From: Saprospiraceae bacterium
Lineage (GTDB): Bacteria > Bacteroidota > Bacteroidia > Chitinophagales > Saprospiraceae
Direction of reading: 5' to 3'
Length of the DNA stretch: 64,000 nt
NCBI GenBank assembly: GCA_028285085.1
Contig: JANQQI010000086.1
Location: forward strand, 1 to 64,000
Below are positions 26,478 to 34,883 of this stretch, one piece after another. The position numbers and the translations under genes were made by a program. Positions within the stretch are counted from its first letter, which is position 1. The number at the start of each line of letters is the position of its first letter. The notes beneath the pieces are model-generated. The model saw nothing but the letters and a program-made list of their open reading frames with translations, was not told where the DNA came from and searched no databases.

Positions 26478-27422
26478 TTATACAGGGAACTGTTCAATCA
26501 ATAATTGATAGTAATGGCGTAAGTAATGTTGTAGTAAATTGTTTTCATTTTCTGTCAACTTTTCGAAGGACTGCCCTCGCAAGACCACCCTGACGCCACA
26601 GTGTTGGAAATTGGCCGAAGGCCGCATAAACCAGCGCAAAAAGTAGTCCCGCCAATCGGCTAGTCGCGTCCGTGTTTTGTGCTTTAAGTCTTCTGCGTGG
26701 GGAAAACTAAGGGGTAATTTAGGCACTAAATCTAAGTCATTGACTAGTCGAAAAGCCATGGCCTCCACAAAACGATTGTTGAAAAAAAGCTGGTCAAAAT
26801 CAGTGGCAAAAGCCTCATTGCCACACTTCGGTGGCCCAAAAGCGTACACTTTGGGTAAATAGCACTTGGTCGGAATTAACGTTTGCCGCCCGTACCAACT
26901 GGCAAACAAGTTGGCGAGGGCGGCACCAATACCGTGTCCCGTTAGGTAGAGAAATAGTGCTCTACACTTTGCCGAGATACGGATCAGCTGTTCAATTAGA
27001 TCGGGTAGCCAACGGCTTAGCTGTGATAATAAGCCGAAATGGACTCTTGCGTGGGTAGCATCTGCCAGCTTTTCTTTCTTTTCGCTGACTGCTTTCACGT
27101 TAATTTCGGCTGCAACGAGCCGATTATACTTTGATGATTTTAGCAATTGTTGTAAATGGGATCGTGCCCAAAAACAGACTGCAAATTGTTCGGCATTGGC
27201 CTTCTTTTTCCAAATTTCAAAGCCTGAGTTGGTGGTATCCGTTGCTTTTTGGCGATAGTATAATTCCCAGTTGTGAGGCTTAGGTACTTCCGATAACATT
27301 GCCGGGATACGTAGTCGTGATTGTTCGCCGGGCAATAAGCTGTTCTGGAATTGTTCGGCCTGTGCACATATTTGCAGGAGTTCACTTGCTTCGACTGCAT
27401 TGAAACCGGGGGTGATCTTCAT
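26478..27422 (-). CDS. Class 3 lipase-like protein lacking the catalytic serine
   Basis: A 314-residue alpha/beta-hydrolase of the fungal-type (class 3) lipase family. The nucleophile elbow, normally GHSLG, reads LTGHGIGAALA, so the catalytic serine is glycine at position 164 (codon GGT at 26931-26933). The other triad members are in place: D231 in NDLDLVPKLP and H274 in FQHCG. Conserved KVYAFGPPKCGN also remains. No signal peptide is seen, so the protein is probably cytosolic. With no serine it should not act as an ordinary lipase; it may be a binding pseudoenzyme, or the serine may have been lost recently (AGT to GGT is one transition). The leader upstream carries an attenuator-like structure. 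Confidence 0.8.
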   Translation of the reverse strand: MKITPGFNAVEASELLQICAQAEQFQNSLLPGEQSRLRIPAMLSEVPKPHNWELYYRQKATDTTNSGFEIWKKKANAEQFAVCFWARSHLQQLLKSSKYNRLVAAEINVKAVSEKKEKLADATHARVHFGLLSQLSRWLPDLIEQLIRISAKCRALFLYLTGHGIGAALANLFASWYGRQTLIPTKCYLPKVYAFGPPKCGNEAFATDFDQLFFNNRFVEAMAFRLVNDLDLVPKLPLSFPHAEDLKHKTRTRLADWRDYFLRWFMRPSANFQHCGVRVVLRGQSFEKLTENENNLLQHYLRHYYQLLIEQFPV

Positions 27423-27942
27423 TTTGTTTTGTTAACCTACTTTGCTTTAAGTGCAATAGTTGTGTCACGTTTTGGTGTTTCTATTTTACTCACATCACCT
27501 AGGCGCGTATCACTTTTTCTGATTAATTGCAGCTTATTGTGCGTTATGAAGTATTGTTGATTATCCCCCGCTTATAAAAAAAACCCGGCAGTTTGCCACT
27601 GCCGGGTCCTAATGAAACATTGATTCTTACCAATGAATCGGCAGCATTAATATCTTTATATCTTATAAATTGATATGTCGTTTATTTCTAAAGCAAAGTT
27701 GCAATTCCGCAATGCGCTATCCTACCGTATTTTCCACCGAATCAAAAAACAGGTAAAAATACGGGGTATGTCCAATTGAAGATTATCTATCTTTAGTAGG
27801 GCGATTGTTAGCCTCACTTGGGTTAGGATTTCCACAACCTATTGCTTAATATTGCTGCATCATATCCTCTGCCCCCTCATCTCCAAAGCACCCCAAATCC
27901 CGTGTCTACCTTAAAATTATCTAACCTCAAATTTTTAATACA
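27423..27942. other. 520-bp intergenic region with orphan minus-strand terminator
   Basis: This is a divergent region between the lipase-like gene (minus) and the lipoprotein gene (plus). It contains a strong minus-strand terminator at 27575-27607 that belongs to no annotated gene, and just upstream of it (on the minus strand) a short ORF MLPIHW (27647-27627). A weak -7-like CAACTTTG lies on the minus strand at 27701-27694 without a matching -33 element. Either a small RNA or a transcription-attenuation leader for the lipase-like gene would explain this. No other ORF is convincing. Confidence 0.5.
27575..27607 (-). terminator. Orphan rho-independent terminator in the lipase-like leader
   Basis: A perfect 9-bp GC-rich stem (minus strand ACCCGGCAG, 7-nt loop, CTGCCGGGT; 27607-27583) followed by a run of eight T residues. 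It sits ~150 nt upstream of the lipase-like start codon. The 5' arm can also pair with CTGCCG at 27644-27639, an alternative that would break the terminator. Confidence 0.88.
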
Positions 27943-28392
27943 ATGAAAACTTTCGCACCTCTTCTCATTACCTTTTTGTTTTTAGTGGGCGTATCTTCTT
28001 GCGCAGAGTGTCCCGATTGTCCAGAGTGTCCACCAAAGGGATACGCCTTGGTCCCCATTGATCAAGGTGGGGGACAAAATCCGGACACCATTGCCAAGGC
28101 TAAAGCTGTGGAGTTAACGTCTGAATGGCGAACGACAGTGGCGGCTAGTGGCGGTTTTTTACGGAATACGCCCGTATACGCTTTTTCAATTCCACATCAA
28201 GACATCGCGGGTACTATTAAATCGGATAGCGCCCGAGCTTATCTTGGCATGGAACCGACAACGGGAGAATATAAATTAATCTTTGTGGGGGTAGATAGCA
28301 CTGGCAAGGATGACTTATCTTCAATTTACGATTTGACGATTCCTTGTCCAACGGCTTGTGACACCAGTAGTGTTCTATACACTGGAAATTAA
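27943..28392 (+). CDS. Small cysteine-rich lipoprotein
   Basis: A 149-residue predicted lipoprotein: signal MKTFAPLLITFLFLVGVSSC with lipid C20. Immediately after it comes a regular CxxCxxCxxC run (C20, C23, C26, C29; AECPDCPECPPK). The remaining ~115 residues form a beta-rich domain with two late cysteines (CPTAC) near the C-terminus. I do not recognise the family. Three thiols beside the lipid anchor could bind a metal or form disulfides, but nothing in the neighbourhood shows which. A strong terminator follows, so it is probably monocistronic. Confidence 0.75.
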   Translation: MKTFAPLLITFLFLVGVSSCAECPDCPECPPKGYALVPIDQGGGQNPDTIAKAKAVELTSEWRTTVAASGGFLRNTPVYAFSIPHQDIAGTIKSDSARAYLGMEPTTGEYKLIFVGVDSTGKDDLSSIYDLTIPCPTACDTSSVLYTGN

Positions 28393-28409
28393 TCAAACAC
28401 GTATATTAC

Positions 28410-28443
28410 CTGGTGAAACCTACAGGGGTTTCACCAGTTTTTT
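28410..28443 (+). terminator. Rho-independent terminator
   Basis: A perfect 11-bp stem (CTGGTGAAACC 28410-28420, GGTTTCACCAG 28427-28437), 6-nt loop and T6. It ends the cysteine-rich lipoprotein transcript. Confidence 0.92.
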
Positions 28444-28516
28444 AAAAACCTTCTAAAACAACAACTCACAACATTACAATTTACGACTGTTTACTAACTG
28501 CTTGACTTAAAAAGCG

Positions 28517-29203
28517 ATGGATCATCGACTACTATTAATGCTTGCCTCGGCAGCACTGCAATTACTACTCTTGCTTACGATCGTCATTTGTTTATACAAA
28601 TACAAATGGTTAAGTAAGTCTTTTAAATTATTTACGTTTTATTTAATCGCCAATTTATTATTTGAATTCACTTCATTTATTTTAGCAAAAAATAATATTC
28701 CCAATTTAAGGGTCATCCAATTCTACACTATAGTAGAATTTATTTTTTTAAGTGAATTTTTCAGATATTTTATACTTAACCCGCCTTTTTTAAAAAAGCA
28801 CTTATTACGAATTAATTTAGTTTTCACGTTTTTGCTATTATTTGATTTCCTTTTTCTTCAATCGGATCGAGGCTTCAACAGTTATTCCGATACGGTTGAG
28901 AATGTATTTCTAATCATTTTATCCAGTCTGGTATTCTATAATGTTTTCAGTTTTGACAATATTGAAAAACCACAACGAAAGCCGCTCATCCTAGTCAATT
29001 ACGGTGTACTTATTTATTTATCTGGCACTTTGCTCATTTTCCTATTTAACGACTACATACTAAAAAGTTTTGCCGACTCACTGACTTATCTGTGGATTTT
29101 CAACATCCCTTTGAATTTTATTTTTAAGTTATTTCTCTTTTTAGGTGCACTATACTATCCAGTGCAAAAATTAAATAATACCGCCGTAGAACAAACTACA
29201 TAA
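28517..29203 (+). CDS. Multi-pass membrane protein upstream of a two-component system
   Basis: A 228-residue protein with about seven hydrophobic segments: ~5-25, 35-55, 63-85, 97-113, 130-145, 155-175 and 195-215. No enzymatic motif is visible. Its stop is directly followed by the histidine kinase ATG with no gap, and the kinase has only one membrane helix. This arrangement suggests that it may act as the sensor or accessory membrane part of the system, which is inference. Proteins of this type are often found beside NarL-type kinases in Bacteroidota. AT-rich coding sequence and Phe/Leu-rich composition agree with a membrane protein. Confidence 0.75.
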   Translation: MDHRLLLMLASAALQLLLLLTIVICLYKYKWLSKSFKLFTFYLIANLLFEFTSFILAKNNIPNLRVIQFYTIVEFIFLSEFFRYFILNPPFLKKHLLRINLVFTFLLLFDFLFLQSDRGFNSYSDTVENVFLIILSSLVFYNVFSFDNIEKPQRKPLILVNYGVLIYLSGTLLIFLFNDYILKSFADSLTYLWIFNIPLNFIFKLFLFLGALYYPVQKLNNTAVEQTT

Positions 29204-30010
29204 ATGGAGCAATTTAACGATACACAGCTAATTACGCTTATTTTAACTGGCATCTTGTTAATGACTTTCATGGCATTAGGTTTCGTGTTATTCTTTAATT
29301 ATTCTCAGAAAAAAATATTAGCCGAAAAAGCTTACAATCAGGAGTTAGAATTAAAGTATCAAAAAGAGCTTTTGCATCAAACCCTAATGACACAAGAAGA
29401 AGAACGGCGTCGTATCGCTAAAGATTTACACGATGATATTGGCTCTAAGCTCAACGTACTCAACCTTAATTTACATCGCCTTGACAAGGTCAGCAAAGAC
29501 AACGAATCGCTACAGGAAATTGTCGGAGAAATGTATAAAATAATAGATACTTCAATAAATACAACCCGACGCATTTCACACGACCTTTTACCTCCTACTC
29601 TGGAAAACTTCGGTTTATTAGAAGCCATCCGGGAATTATGTGATGGTATTAATTCAGCGCATCCCAATTTAATTGATTTCCGAATAGTAACTAATGAAAG
29701 TAAAATAGAAGAAAAGGCTCTTGCGCTCAATTTATTTCGAGTGATTCAAGAATTAATTAATAATTCTATTAAGCACGCTCATGCCACCAAAATTGAACTA
29801 TTCCTTTGGTTTCACCCAGAACACACAGAAATCACTTACAGCGATAATGGCCGTGGCATGGCTATTGAAAAATTAAGAAGTCAACGTGGGCTCGGATTAA
29901 AAAATATTGACAGCCGCTTAAGCATGATCGGTGCCGAAGTTAAGTTTGACTCTGCACCCGGTGAAGGCTTTAATGTCGCCATCCATTTAAACACCAAATA
30001 CCATGTCTAA
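29204..30010 (+). CDS. NarL-type sensor histidine kinase
   Basis: A 268-residue kinase. One N-terminal transmembrane helix (~8-32) is followed by a short coiled coil and the HisKA_3 dimerisation domain, with the phospho-accepting H76 in RRRIAKDLHDDIGSKLN. The HATPase domain has its N box in QELINNSIKHAHATK and its G boxes in YSDNGRGM and RGLGLKNIDSRL. There is no periplasmic sensing domain, so input probably comes from the preceding membrane protein or an intracellular signal. It overlaps the response regulator start by 8 nt, a strong sign of a cognate pair. Confidence 0.95.
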   Translation: MEQFNDTQLITLILTGILLMTFMALGFVLFFNYSQKKILAEKAYNQELELKYQKELLHQTLMTQEEERRRIAKDLHDDIGSKLNVLNLNLHRLDKVSKDNESLQEIVGEMYKIIDTSINTTRRISHDLLPPTLENFGLLEAIRELCDGINSAHPNLIDFRIVTNESKIEEKALALNLFRVIQELINNSIKHAHATKIELFLWFHPEHTEITYSDNGRGMAIEKLRSQRGLGLKNIDSRLSMIGAEVKFDSAPGEGFNVAIHLNTKYHV

Positions 30011-30680
30011 AATCAATCTTGCCATTATTGATGACGAAGCACTTTTTCGCAGAGGCATTCGCTTAATTTTAGAGGATTATGATGATTTCCATATTTTAAT
30101 GGAAGCCGAAAATGGGCAAGCGTTATTAGAACAATTAAGAATTTCTCCGCAACTGCCAGACATCTTATTATTGGATCTACAAATGCCAGTTCTCGACGGT
30201 ATTGAATCCACGAAAATTCTGCATAAAGAATTTCCCAGGCAAAAAATAATTATTCTCACCACTCATTATAGTAAGGCCTTTATCATTAACATGATTGAAT
30301 TGGGTGCCGCTTCTTATCTGGCAAAAAATTCTCGCCCCGACCATGTGGCGATGACCATCAGAGAGGTCTATCAGAAAGGGTTTAGCTACGATGAGAAAGT
30401 CATGGAGGTTATCCGTGATAATATGGTAGGTGGTTATGCCTCCCGCCCGGTGTCTTTCGGCCCGGTCAAGCTCACCCGCCGCGAATTGGAAATCTTACAA
30501 TTGATCTGTGATCAATACACCACTGCCGAAATTGCAGAACGCCTTTTCATCAGTCCAAGAACCGTGGATGGGCACCGCAATAATCTACTCGAAAAAACGG
30601 GTTCAAAAAATACGGCTGGGCTCGTTGTCTATGCGATCCAGAATAAAATAATCGAAGTGAACGAGCAAAAGAAATGGTGA
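30003..30680 (+). CDS. LuxR/NarL-family response regulator
   Basis: A 225-residue DNA-binding response regulator. The receiver domain has acidic pocket D10/D11, phospho-acceptor D58 (LLLDLQMP), T/K in the usual places (ILTTHYSKAF, YLAKNSRP), and a C-terminal LuxR-type HTH (LTRRELEILQLICDQ ... TAEIAERLFISPRTVDGHRN). It is co-encoded with the kinase (8-nt overlap). Targets are unknown. Its stop is only 6 nt from the convergent FMN-binding oxidase gene, and no terminator is visible between them. Confidence 0.95.
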   Translation: MSKINLAIIDDEALFRRGIRLILEDYDDFHILMEAENGQALLEQLRISPQLPDILLLDLQMPVLDGIESTKILHKEFPRQKIIILTTHYSKAFIINMIELGAASYLAKNSRPDHVAMTIREVYQKGFSYDEKVMEVIRDNMVGGYASRPVSFGPVKLTRRELEILQLICDQYTTAEIAERLFISPRTVDGHRNNLLEKTGSKNTAGLVVYAIQNKIIEVNEQKKW

Positions 30681-30686
30681 GATCAC

Positions 30687-31289
30687 TTAAGGCGTCAGCC
30701 ACTCCCCTTGCCACTCGCTGTCCTGCCAATTAAACTGAACGCGCTGGTGGCCCTTTCGGTGTAACAATAACACATCAAGTGCCTCCGCGGTGCTCACCAC
30801 CACCGTGAAATGTTCGAATGCATATTCAGTTAGTGATTGGTCAAGGGATTCGCTTTGCCATTGAGGCGGCAAATCTGAATCCGGCGCTTCTAAGGGTTGA
30901 CCGGGGCCGGTGATACTGGCGTAGTCTTTACGCGCCGGAACGGGAATACGCTGCCATTTGTCCTTGGCTAGCTCGTCACCTCGATGCAGCTGCGCACGCG
31001 CCTTCACCCGGATTTGCAGCTGCCGCCGGGCATCCCAAAAAAGCCAGGATAGCAGTGGTTGTTGCTGTAAATCGGCCACTTTAGCCGAGCGGAAATCGGT
31101 GTAAAAATACAACTGCCGCTCGGCCATTCGCACTTCGCGTAACACCACCTTACGATTGCTTGGCAAGCCATCAATGCCTACTGTGGCAATCGAAGGAATA
31201 CGAAATTGGGATTGTCGTTGCTGAGTGGCTCGAAAGAGCAGATGCCACGACCAATTTAAGGCATCCTTCAGGCTATCGAATCGATCCAA
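30687..31289 (-). CDS. Pyridoxamine 5'-phosphate oxidase-like FMN-binding protein
   Basis: A 200-residue split-barrel flavoprotein. It has the PNPOx-like FRIPSIATVGIDGLPSNRKVVLREV strand pair, then LYFYTDFRSAKVADLQQQPLLSWLFW with FMN-phosphate-binding Arg/Lys/Ser, and a C-terminal HRKGHQRVQF with RxxF-type residues. It resembles the Alr4036-type 'PNPOx-like' family more than true PdxH. The start is a TTG at 31289: a stop lies two codons upstream and the next ATG falls inside the conserved fold. The preceding gene ends 3 nt upstream, so translation is probably coupled. Confidence 0.82.
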   Translation of the reverse strand: MDRFDSLKDALNWSWHLLFRATQQRQSQFRIPSIATVGIDGLPSNRKVVLREVRMAERQLYFYTDFRSAKVADLQQQPLLSWLFWDARRQLQIRVKARAQLHRGDELAKDKWQRIPVPARKDYASITGPGQPLEAPDSDLPPQWQSESLDQSLTEYAFEHFTVVVSTAEALDVLLLHRKGHQRVQFNWQDSEWQGEWLTP

Positions 31290-31292
31290 GTA

Positions 31293-31922
31293 TTAGGCGT
31301 TTTTCTGATTTTTGAGTTGTTGCTGTAGATGCTTTAGATCTTCCCAAGCGGCCTTGCTGGCTAATGCCGCCTGCTCGGGCCAACTCCCTGGATTATGCAT
31401 TTGGTAGCGACTCCCGGCCTCGCGCAGAATCGTTCTTAGCTGCGCCTCCTCAGCCGCCGCTAAATCAGCAAAGCTATGTAAGCCAGCCGCTTGCAAGAGT
31501 GATTCGATCTTAGGCCCGATGCCGCTCAGCAATTTTAGATTACTCTTTTGTTGAATTTGGGAGGAACCGGCTTGCTGACTAGGCTCGATAGGATCCTTTT
31601 TGTTCTTATTTTTATTTTTGCTCTTCCCTTTATTCTTGTTTTTCATTTTCGCCTTCGCCTTAACCGGCACCAGTTCAGATTTTCGTAAACGCTTACGCGC
31701 CTTTTTGAATTTTCCTTCGGCACTTTCCAGTTCTTTGCCTACAGCACTCATTTTCTTGGATAAGGGCGCCAGACTAACTTTAAGCGCTTTCCATTTTTTA
31801 CGATATTTCTTCTTGAGCTTTTTATGCAATTTTTTCGCATCGTTGAATGCCTCTTCGTATTGGCGTACTTGCTTTTTCAGTTTCTTATACTGACCGCGCG
31901 TCAGGGTGTACCGTGAGTCCAT
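31293..31922 (-). CDS. Lysine-rich coiled-coil protein with one HhH domain
   Basis: A 209-residue protein. Residues ~1-95 are extremely basic and helical (YKKLKKQVRQYEEAFNDAKK ... LHKKLKKKYRKKWK). A low-complexity KMKNKNKGKSKNKNKNKKD linker (~93-110) follows, then a ~75-residue helix-hairpin-helix unit beginning LKLLSGIGPKIESLLQAAG and ending with a W-containing helix (SWPEQAALASKAAWEDL). This unit is homologous to the two C-terminal modules of the protein at 20699-21946. The basic N-terminal half suggests nucleic acid or polyanion binding, which is inference. It is cotranscribed with the PNPOx-like gene (3-nt gap). Confidence 0.75.
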   Translation of the reverse strand: MDSRYTLTRGQYKKLKKQVRQYEEAFNDAKKLHKKLKKKYRKKWKALKVSLAPLSKKMSAVGKELESAEGKFKKARKRLRKSELVPVKAKAKMKNKNKGKSKNKNKNKKDPIEPSQQAGSSQIQQKSNLKLLSGIGPKIESLLQAAGLHSFADLAAAEEAQLRTILREAGSRYQMHNPGSWPEQAALASKAAWEDLKHLQQQLKNQKNA

Positions 31923-31963
31923 AATATGTTTGTTTAAGAGAGTTGCTTAAAAATGTATAAAAA

Positions 31964-33085
31964 CTAGCTCTTGCTTTGAATATGATTAGCTATCGTAGCA
32001 GAGTCACTATTGATCGTTCCGAGGATGCCTCCTAGTTTATAATTATCAAACCCCACAAAATACAATCCGTTCAAATCTCCGGTCCCAATTGGTCCTTTGG
32101 GGACACCGTATTGATCTAAAAAAGGGTCGATACCAACTACAAAATCTTCCACTTTCGCTCGGTACCCTGTGGCCAATATCACGCAATCAAAAGGCAGCTC
32201 TGTGCCATTGACTAGCATGACGCCATGGGTTGTGAATTCCTGAATATCGGGTAAAATCTTGATGCGTCCGGCCCGAATATGGTCTAAAGTGCCCAGATCG
32301 ATGACCGGGGTTTTACCCGTTTCACGTAGTTGGCGGGCAGGAGATATTGTCGCGGTTTCCAAACCGAATGGCCGCAAATCACCAATGATGCGCTTACGAA
32401 TTTGGGTGCCCAGCCAGTCCCCTAATCCGAAAGGTAATTTAGCAAGTTGGCGAGCCGTAAGTTGTGTCGGCCGACCGTTGATGTCGCGTGGTACAATATT
32501 GATGGGGCTACGTACCGAAATGGCTACTTCTACATCGTTTTCGCTCAAATCCAAAGCCAGCTCCGCTCCGGTATTCCCCATTCCAATGATCAATACACGT
32601 CGATTGCGAAAGGGTGTCGCATTTTTGTACGCACGACTATGGACAATCTCTCCCTGGAATTCATCCTGGCCAGGCCAAAAAGGACTAAATGGCACACGAT
32701 TGACGCCCGAAGCGACAATGACTCGTCGGGCTTCATACGTCTTGCCTTTACTAGTCGTCACCTGCCAGTGATCCCCTGCACGTTTGACCTCTTCGACTGC
32801 TTCTTCGAAATGTGGTTCGATCTTGAAATGGCGAGCATAATCTTCGTAATACTTCACCAAATCTAGCCGAGGGACGTAACGTGGATAATCCTTGGGAAAA
32901 GGTAGATGTGGTAGGGACGATAGCTCTTTTACGGTATGTAAACACAATCGATCGTAGTGATTGTGCCATGTCCAGGCAATTTTATCGGTACTCTCGAATA
33001 CTTCAAAATTAAGCCCTCGATGCCGCAAGCGGCCCGCAGTAGCAAGACCGGCCGGGCCAGCCCCTATGATTAAGTTATCTATCAT
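31964..33085 (-). CDS. Flavin-containing monooxygenase-like NAD(P)/FAD oxidoreductase
   Basis: A 373-residue two-dinucleotide-binding flavoprotein. It has an FAD motif IIGAGPAGLATAGRL at residue 6, the FMO-identifying FQGEIVHSRAY (FxGxxxHxxxY), an NADPH motif LIIGMGNTGAELALDL and the C-terminal VILATGYRAKVEDF. Arrangement and size match the YUCCA/CzcO-like group, which oxygenates small amines, thiols or ketones. The substrate is not deducible. Its gene lies 57 nt downstream of another FAD-enzyme gene in the same orientation. Confidence 0.88.
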   Translation of the reverse strand: MIDNLIIGAGPAGLATAGRLRHRGLNFEVFESTDKIAWTWHNHYDRLCLHTVKELSSLPHLPFPKDYPRYVPRLDLVKYYEDYARHFKIEPHFEEAVEEVKRAGDHWQVTTSKGKTYEARRVIVASGVNRVPFSPFWPGQDEFQGEIVHSRAYKNATPFRNRRVLIIGMGNTGAELALDLSENDVEVAISVRSPINIVPRDINGRPTQLTARQLAKLPFGLGDWLGTQIRKRIIGDLRPFGLETATISPARQLRETGKTPVIDLGTLDHIRAGRIKILPDIQEFTTHGVMLVNGTELPFDCVILATGYRAKVEDFVVGIDPFLDQYGVPKGPIGTGDLNGLYFVGFDNYKLGGILGTINSDSATIANHIQSKS

Positions 33086-33142
33086 GATTGTATTAATCTC
33101 CTAATATTTTCTTCTTACTTAGACCAATTTTTGCCCGCGCCG

Positions 33143-34768
33143 TTATCCTTTCAAAATCGATTCCGCGGCCATTCTGGCTGTAATGACGCAGCCTCCTAAG
33201 AAAGTGCCTTCTAAAGAACGGTGTCCGTGCATCCCACCACCGCCAAAGCCGGCTGCTTCACCAACTGCGTACAAGCCGGGGATCACTGTTTGCTGTCCTT
33301 GAGCATCGGGTTGAGTCAATACACGACTTTGCAAATCCGTTTGAATACCACCAAGGCTTTTCCGTGATACGATGAATTCACGGATTGCAATTAATGGCCG
33401 CGCACCAGGATCATCAATTTTTTGGAAGCGGCACGTTCGAACGCGATCACCTCGATACTGTCGGGCGTGAGCGATTCGACGAAGTTGTTCATCATTATGA
33501 AACTTTGGCCCGCGATCAATCTGCGCATCGTAATTGGTCACTGCCCGTTGGACCGCATCCAATTCAATTGCATTATTACCTGTCAAGGCATTCATTTTTT
33601 CTACCAATTCTTCAACTGAATCCGCTACAATGACATCTTCACAGGCATCAATGATCTTATTCACCAATTTTCGATTTCCAAACAGCAAGGTCCGCAGCAC
33701 GAAAGGTAAGAACTTTTTATCTCGAATCAATTCGTTATGCTCAGAACCCGAAATCGCAAATTCTTTGTACGCAATTTTTCGATTTAAAATCTGCCAAGAA
33801 TACTTCACTGGCTCTTGACAAATACGTTCTACCAAATAGCGCGTATCAAAAGCGGTGACCAGTGGCATAGGACCAATTCGCTCTCCTCGATAATTCAACC
33901 ACAAGGCAGACTTACATGGCACTAAGCTCAATCCATGATCCTTTTTACGCGGATTATAATGTCGAATGCCCGCTGCATAATTCCATTGCTTATCCAGATT
34001 TACGATATTGGCTTGCAATCGCTCGGCCGCATCGTGCAGATCACCAACAGCATATTCGTGGGCACCGTTTAAGATTGTTTCTGGTGGTGTTCCCCAAGCA
34101 GCATACCAGTTAGCTTTGACGCGTTCAATACTCCCATTAATGCCACCGGTGGCCACTACTACGGTCTCCGCCTCAATTTGAAAAGGTTGCTGGTCTGTCT
34201 CCTTAGTTCCACTAACACCGGATGCCGCTTTTCCCTTCGTTAATATTTCCTGTACTCGATGTCCAAAAAGGCATTGTAAACGATCTGCTTTAGGATGGGC
34301 GCGAAGCTGTTGGATCAAGGTCTCCATCAAGCCCCAGCCGGTTCCCCACACCATATGAAAACGGGGTACGGAATTGCCCGGACGATACAAGCCACGTTCT
34401 ACCCAATTGATGACTGGAAAAAAATTAAGGCCTTTGTCTCGCAAATAGCGATAGCCATGAGAAGTACAAAGATGGACATATTGCTCGGCCCACTTTTTAC
34501 CCCAATGCTCTTCCTCGGTAAACTCCGCAAAAGAAAACCAGTCCGCTAAGGCCAAATCGATATTATCCTTAATTCCACCGCGACGTTGATGGGGTGTATT
34601 TACAAAAAACATCCCACCGAAAGCCCATTTAGCTAATCCGCCAAAGTTCTTGGCTTCATCCCGATCGACGATTAAAACCCTTTTACCACTATCCAATAAA
34701 TCCAGTGCCGTTACGATCCCCGCCAATCCCCCACCGACGATGACAATATCTGTTTGGTGTTTGTCCAT
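33143..34768 (-). CDS. FAD-binding dehydrogenase (fumarate reductase/KSTD-like)
   Basis: A 541-residue flavoprotein of the fumarate-reductase/3-ketosteroid-dehydrogenase superfamily. FAD binding is by DIVIVGGGLAGIVTALDLLD (~8-27) followed by GGLAKWAFGGMFFV. Near the C-terminus are GLYAVGEAAGFGGGGMHGH and SLEGTFLGGCVITARMAAE, the conserved end of this 'FAD-binding dehydrogenase' family. The motif KSLGGIQTDLQSRVL corresponds to the substrate-loop glycine region. There is no signal peptide, so it is probably cytoplasmic or peripheral. The start is the ATG at 34768; a TTG one codon earlier is less likely. Confidence 0.85.
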   Translation of the reverse strand: MDKHQTDIVIVGGGLAGIVTALDLLDSGKRVLIVDRDEAKNFGGLAKWAFGGMFFVNTPHQRRGGIKDNIDLALADWFSFAEFTEEEHWGKKWAEQYVHLCTSHGYRYLRDKGLNFFPVINWVERGLYRPGNSVPRFHMVWGTGWGLMETLIQQLRAHPKADRLQCLFGHRVQEILTKGKAASGVSGTKETDQQPFQIEAETVVVATGGINGSIERVKANWYAAWGTPPETILNGAHEYAVGDLHDAAERLQANIVNLDKQWNYAAGIRHYNPRKKDHGLSLVPCKSALWLNYRGERIGPMPLVTAFDTRYLVERICQEPVKYSWQILNRKIAYKEFAISGSEHNELIRDKKFLPFVLRTLLFGNRKLVNKIIDACEDVIVADSVEELVEKMNALTGNNAIELDAVQRAVTNYDAQIDRGPKFHNDEQLRRIAHARQYRGDRVRTCRFQKIDDPGARPLIAIREFIVSRKSLGGIQTDLQSRVLTQPDAQGQQTVIPGLYAVGEAAGFGGGGMHGHRSLEGTFLGGCVITARMAAESILKG

Positions 34769-34883
34769 CAACGTATTTATTCAATTTCAAAGAAAAATAG
34801 GATTTTCTCATCAGAAGCTGAAAGTAGACGGCTAGTTTTTATTTTTCAAGCTACTATTTAATTCAAGTAGCCTCTCTTTTAAA

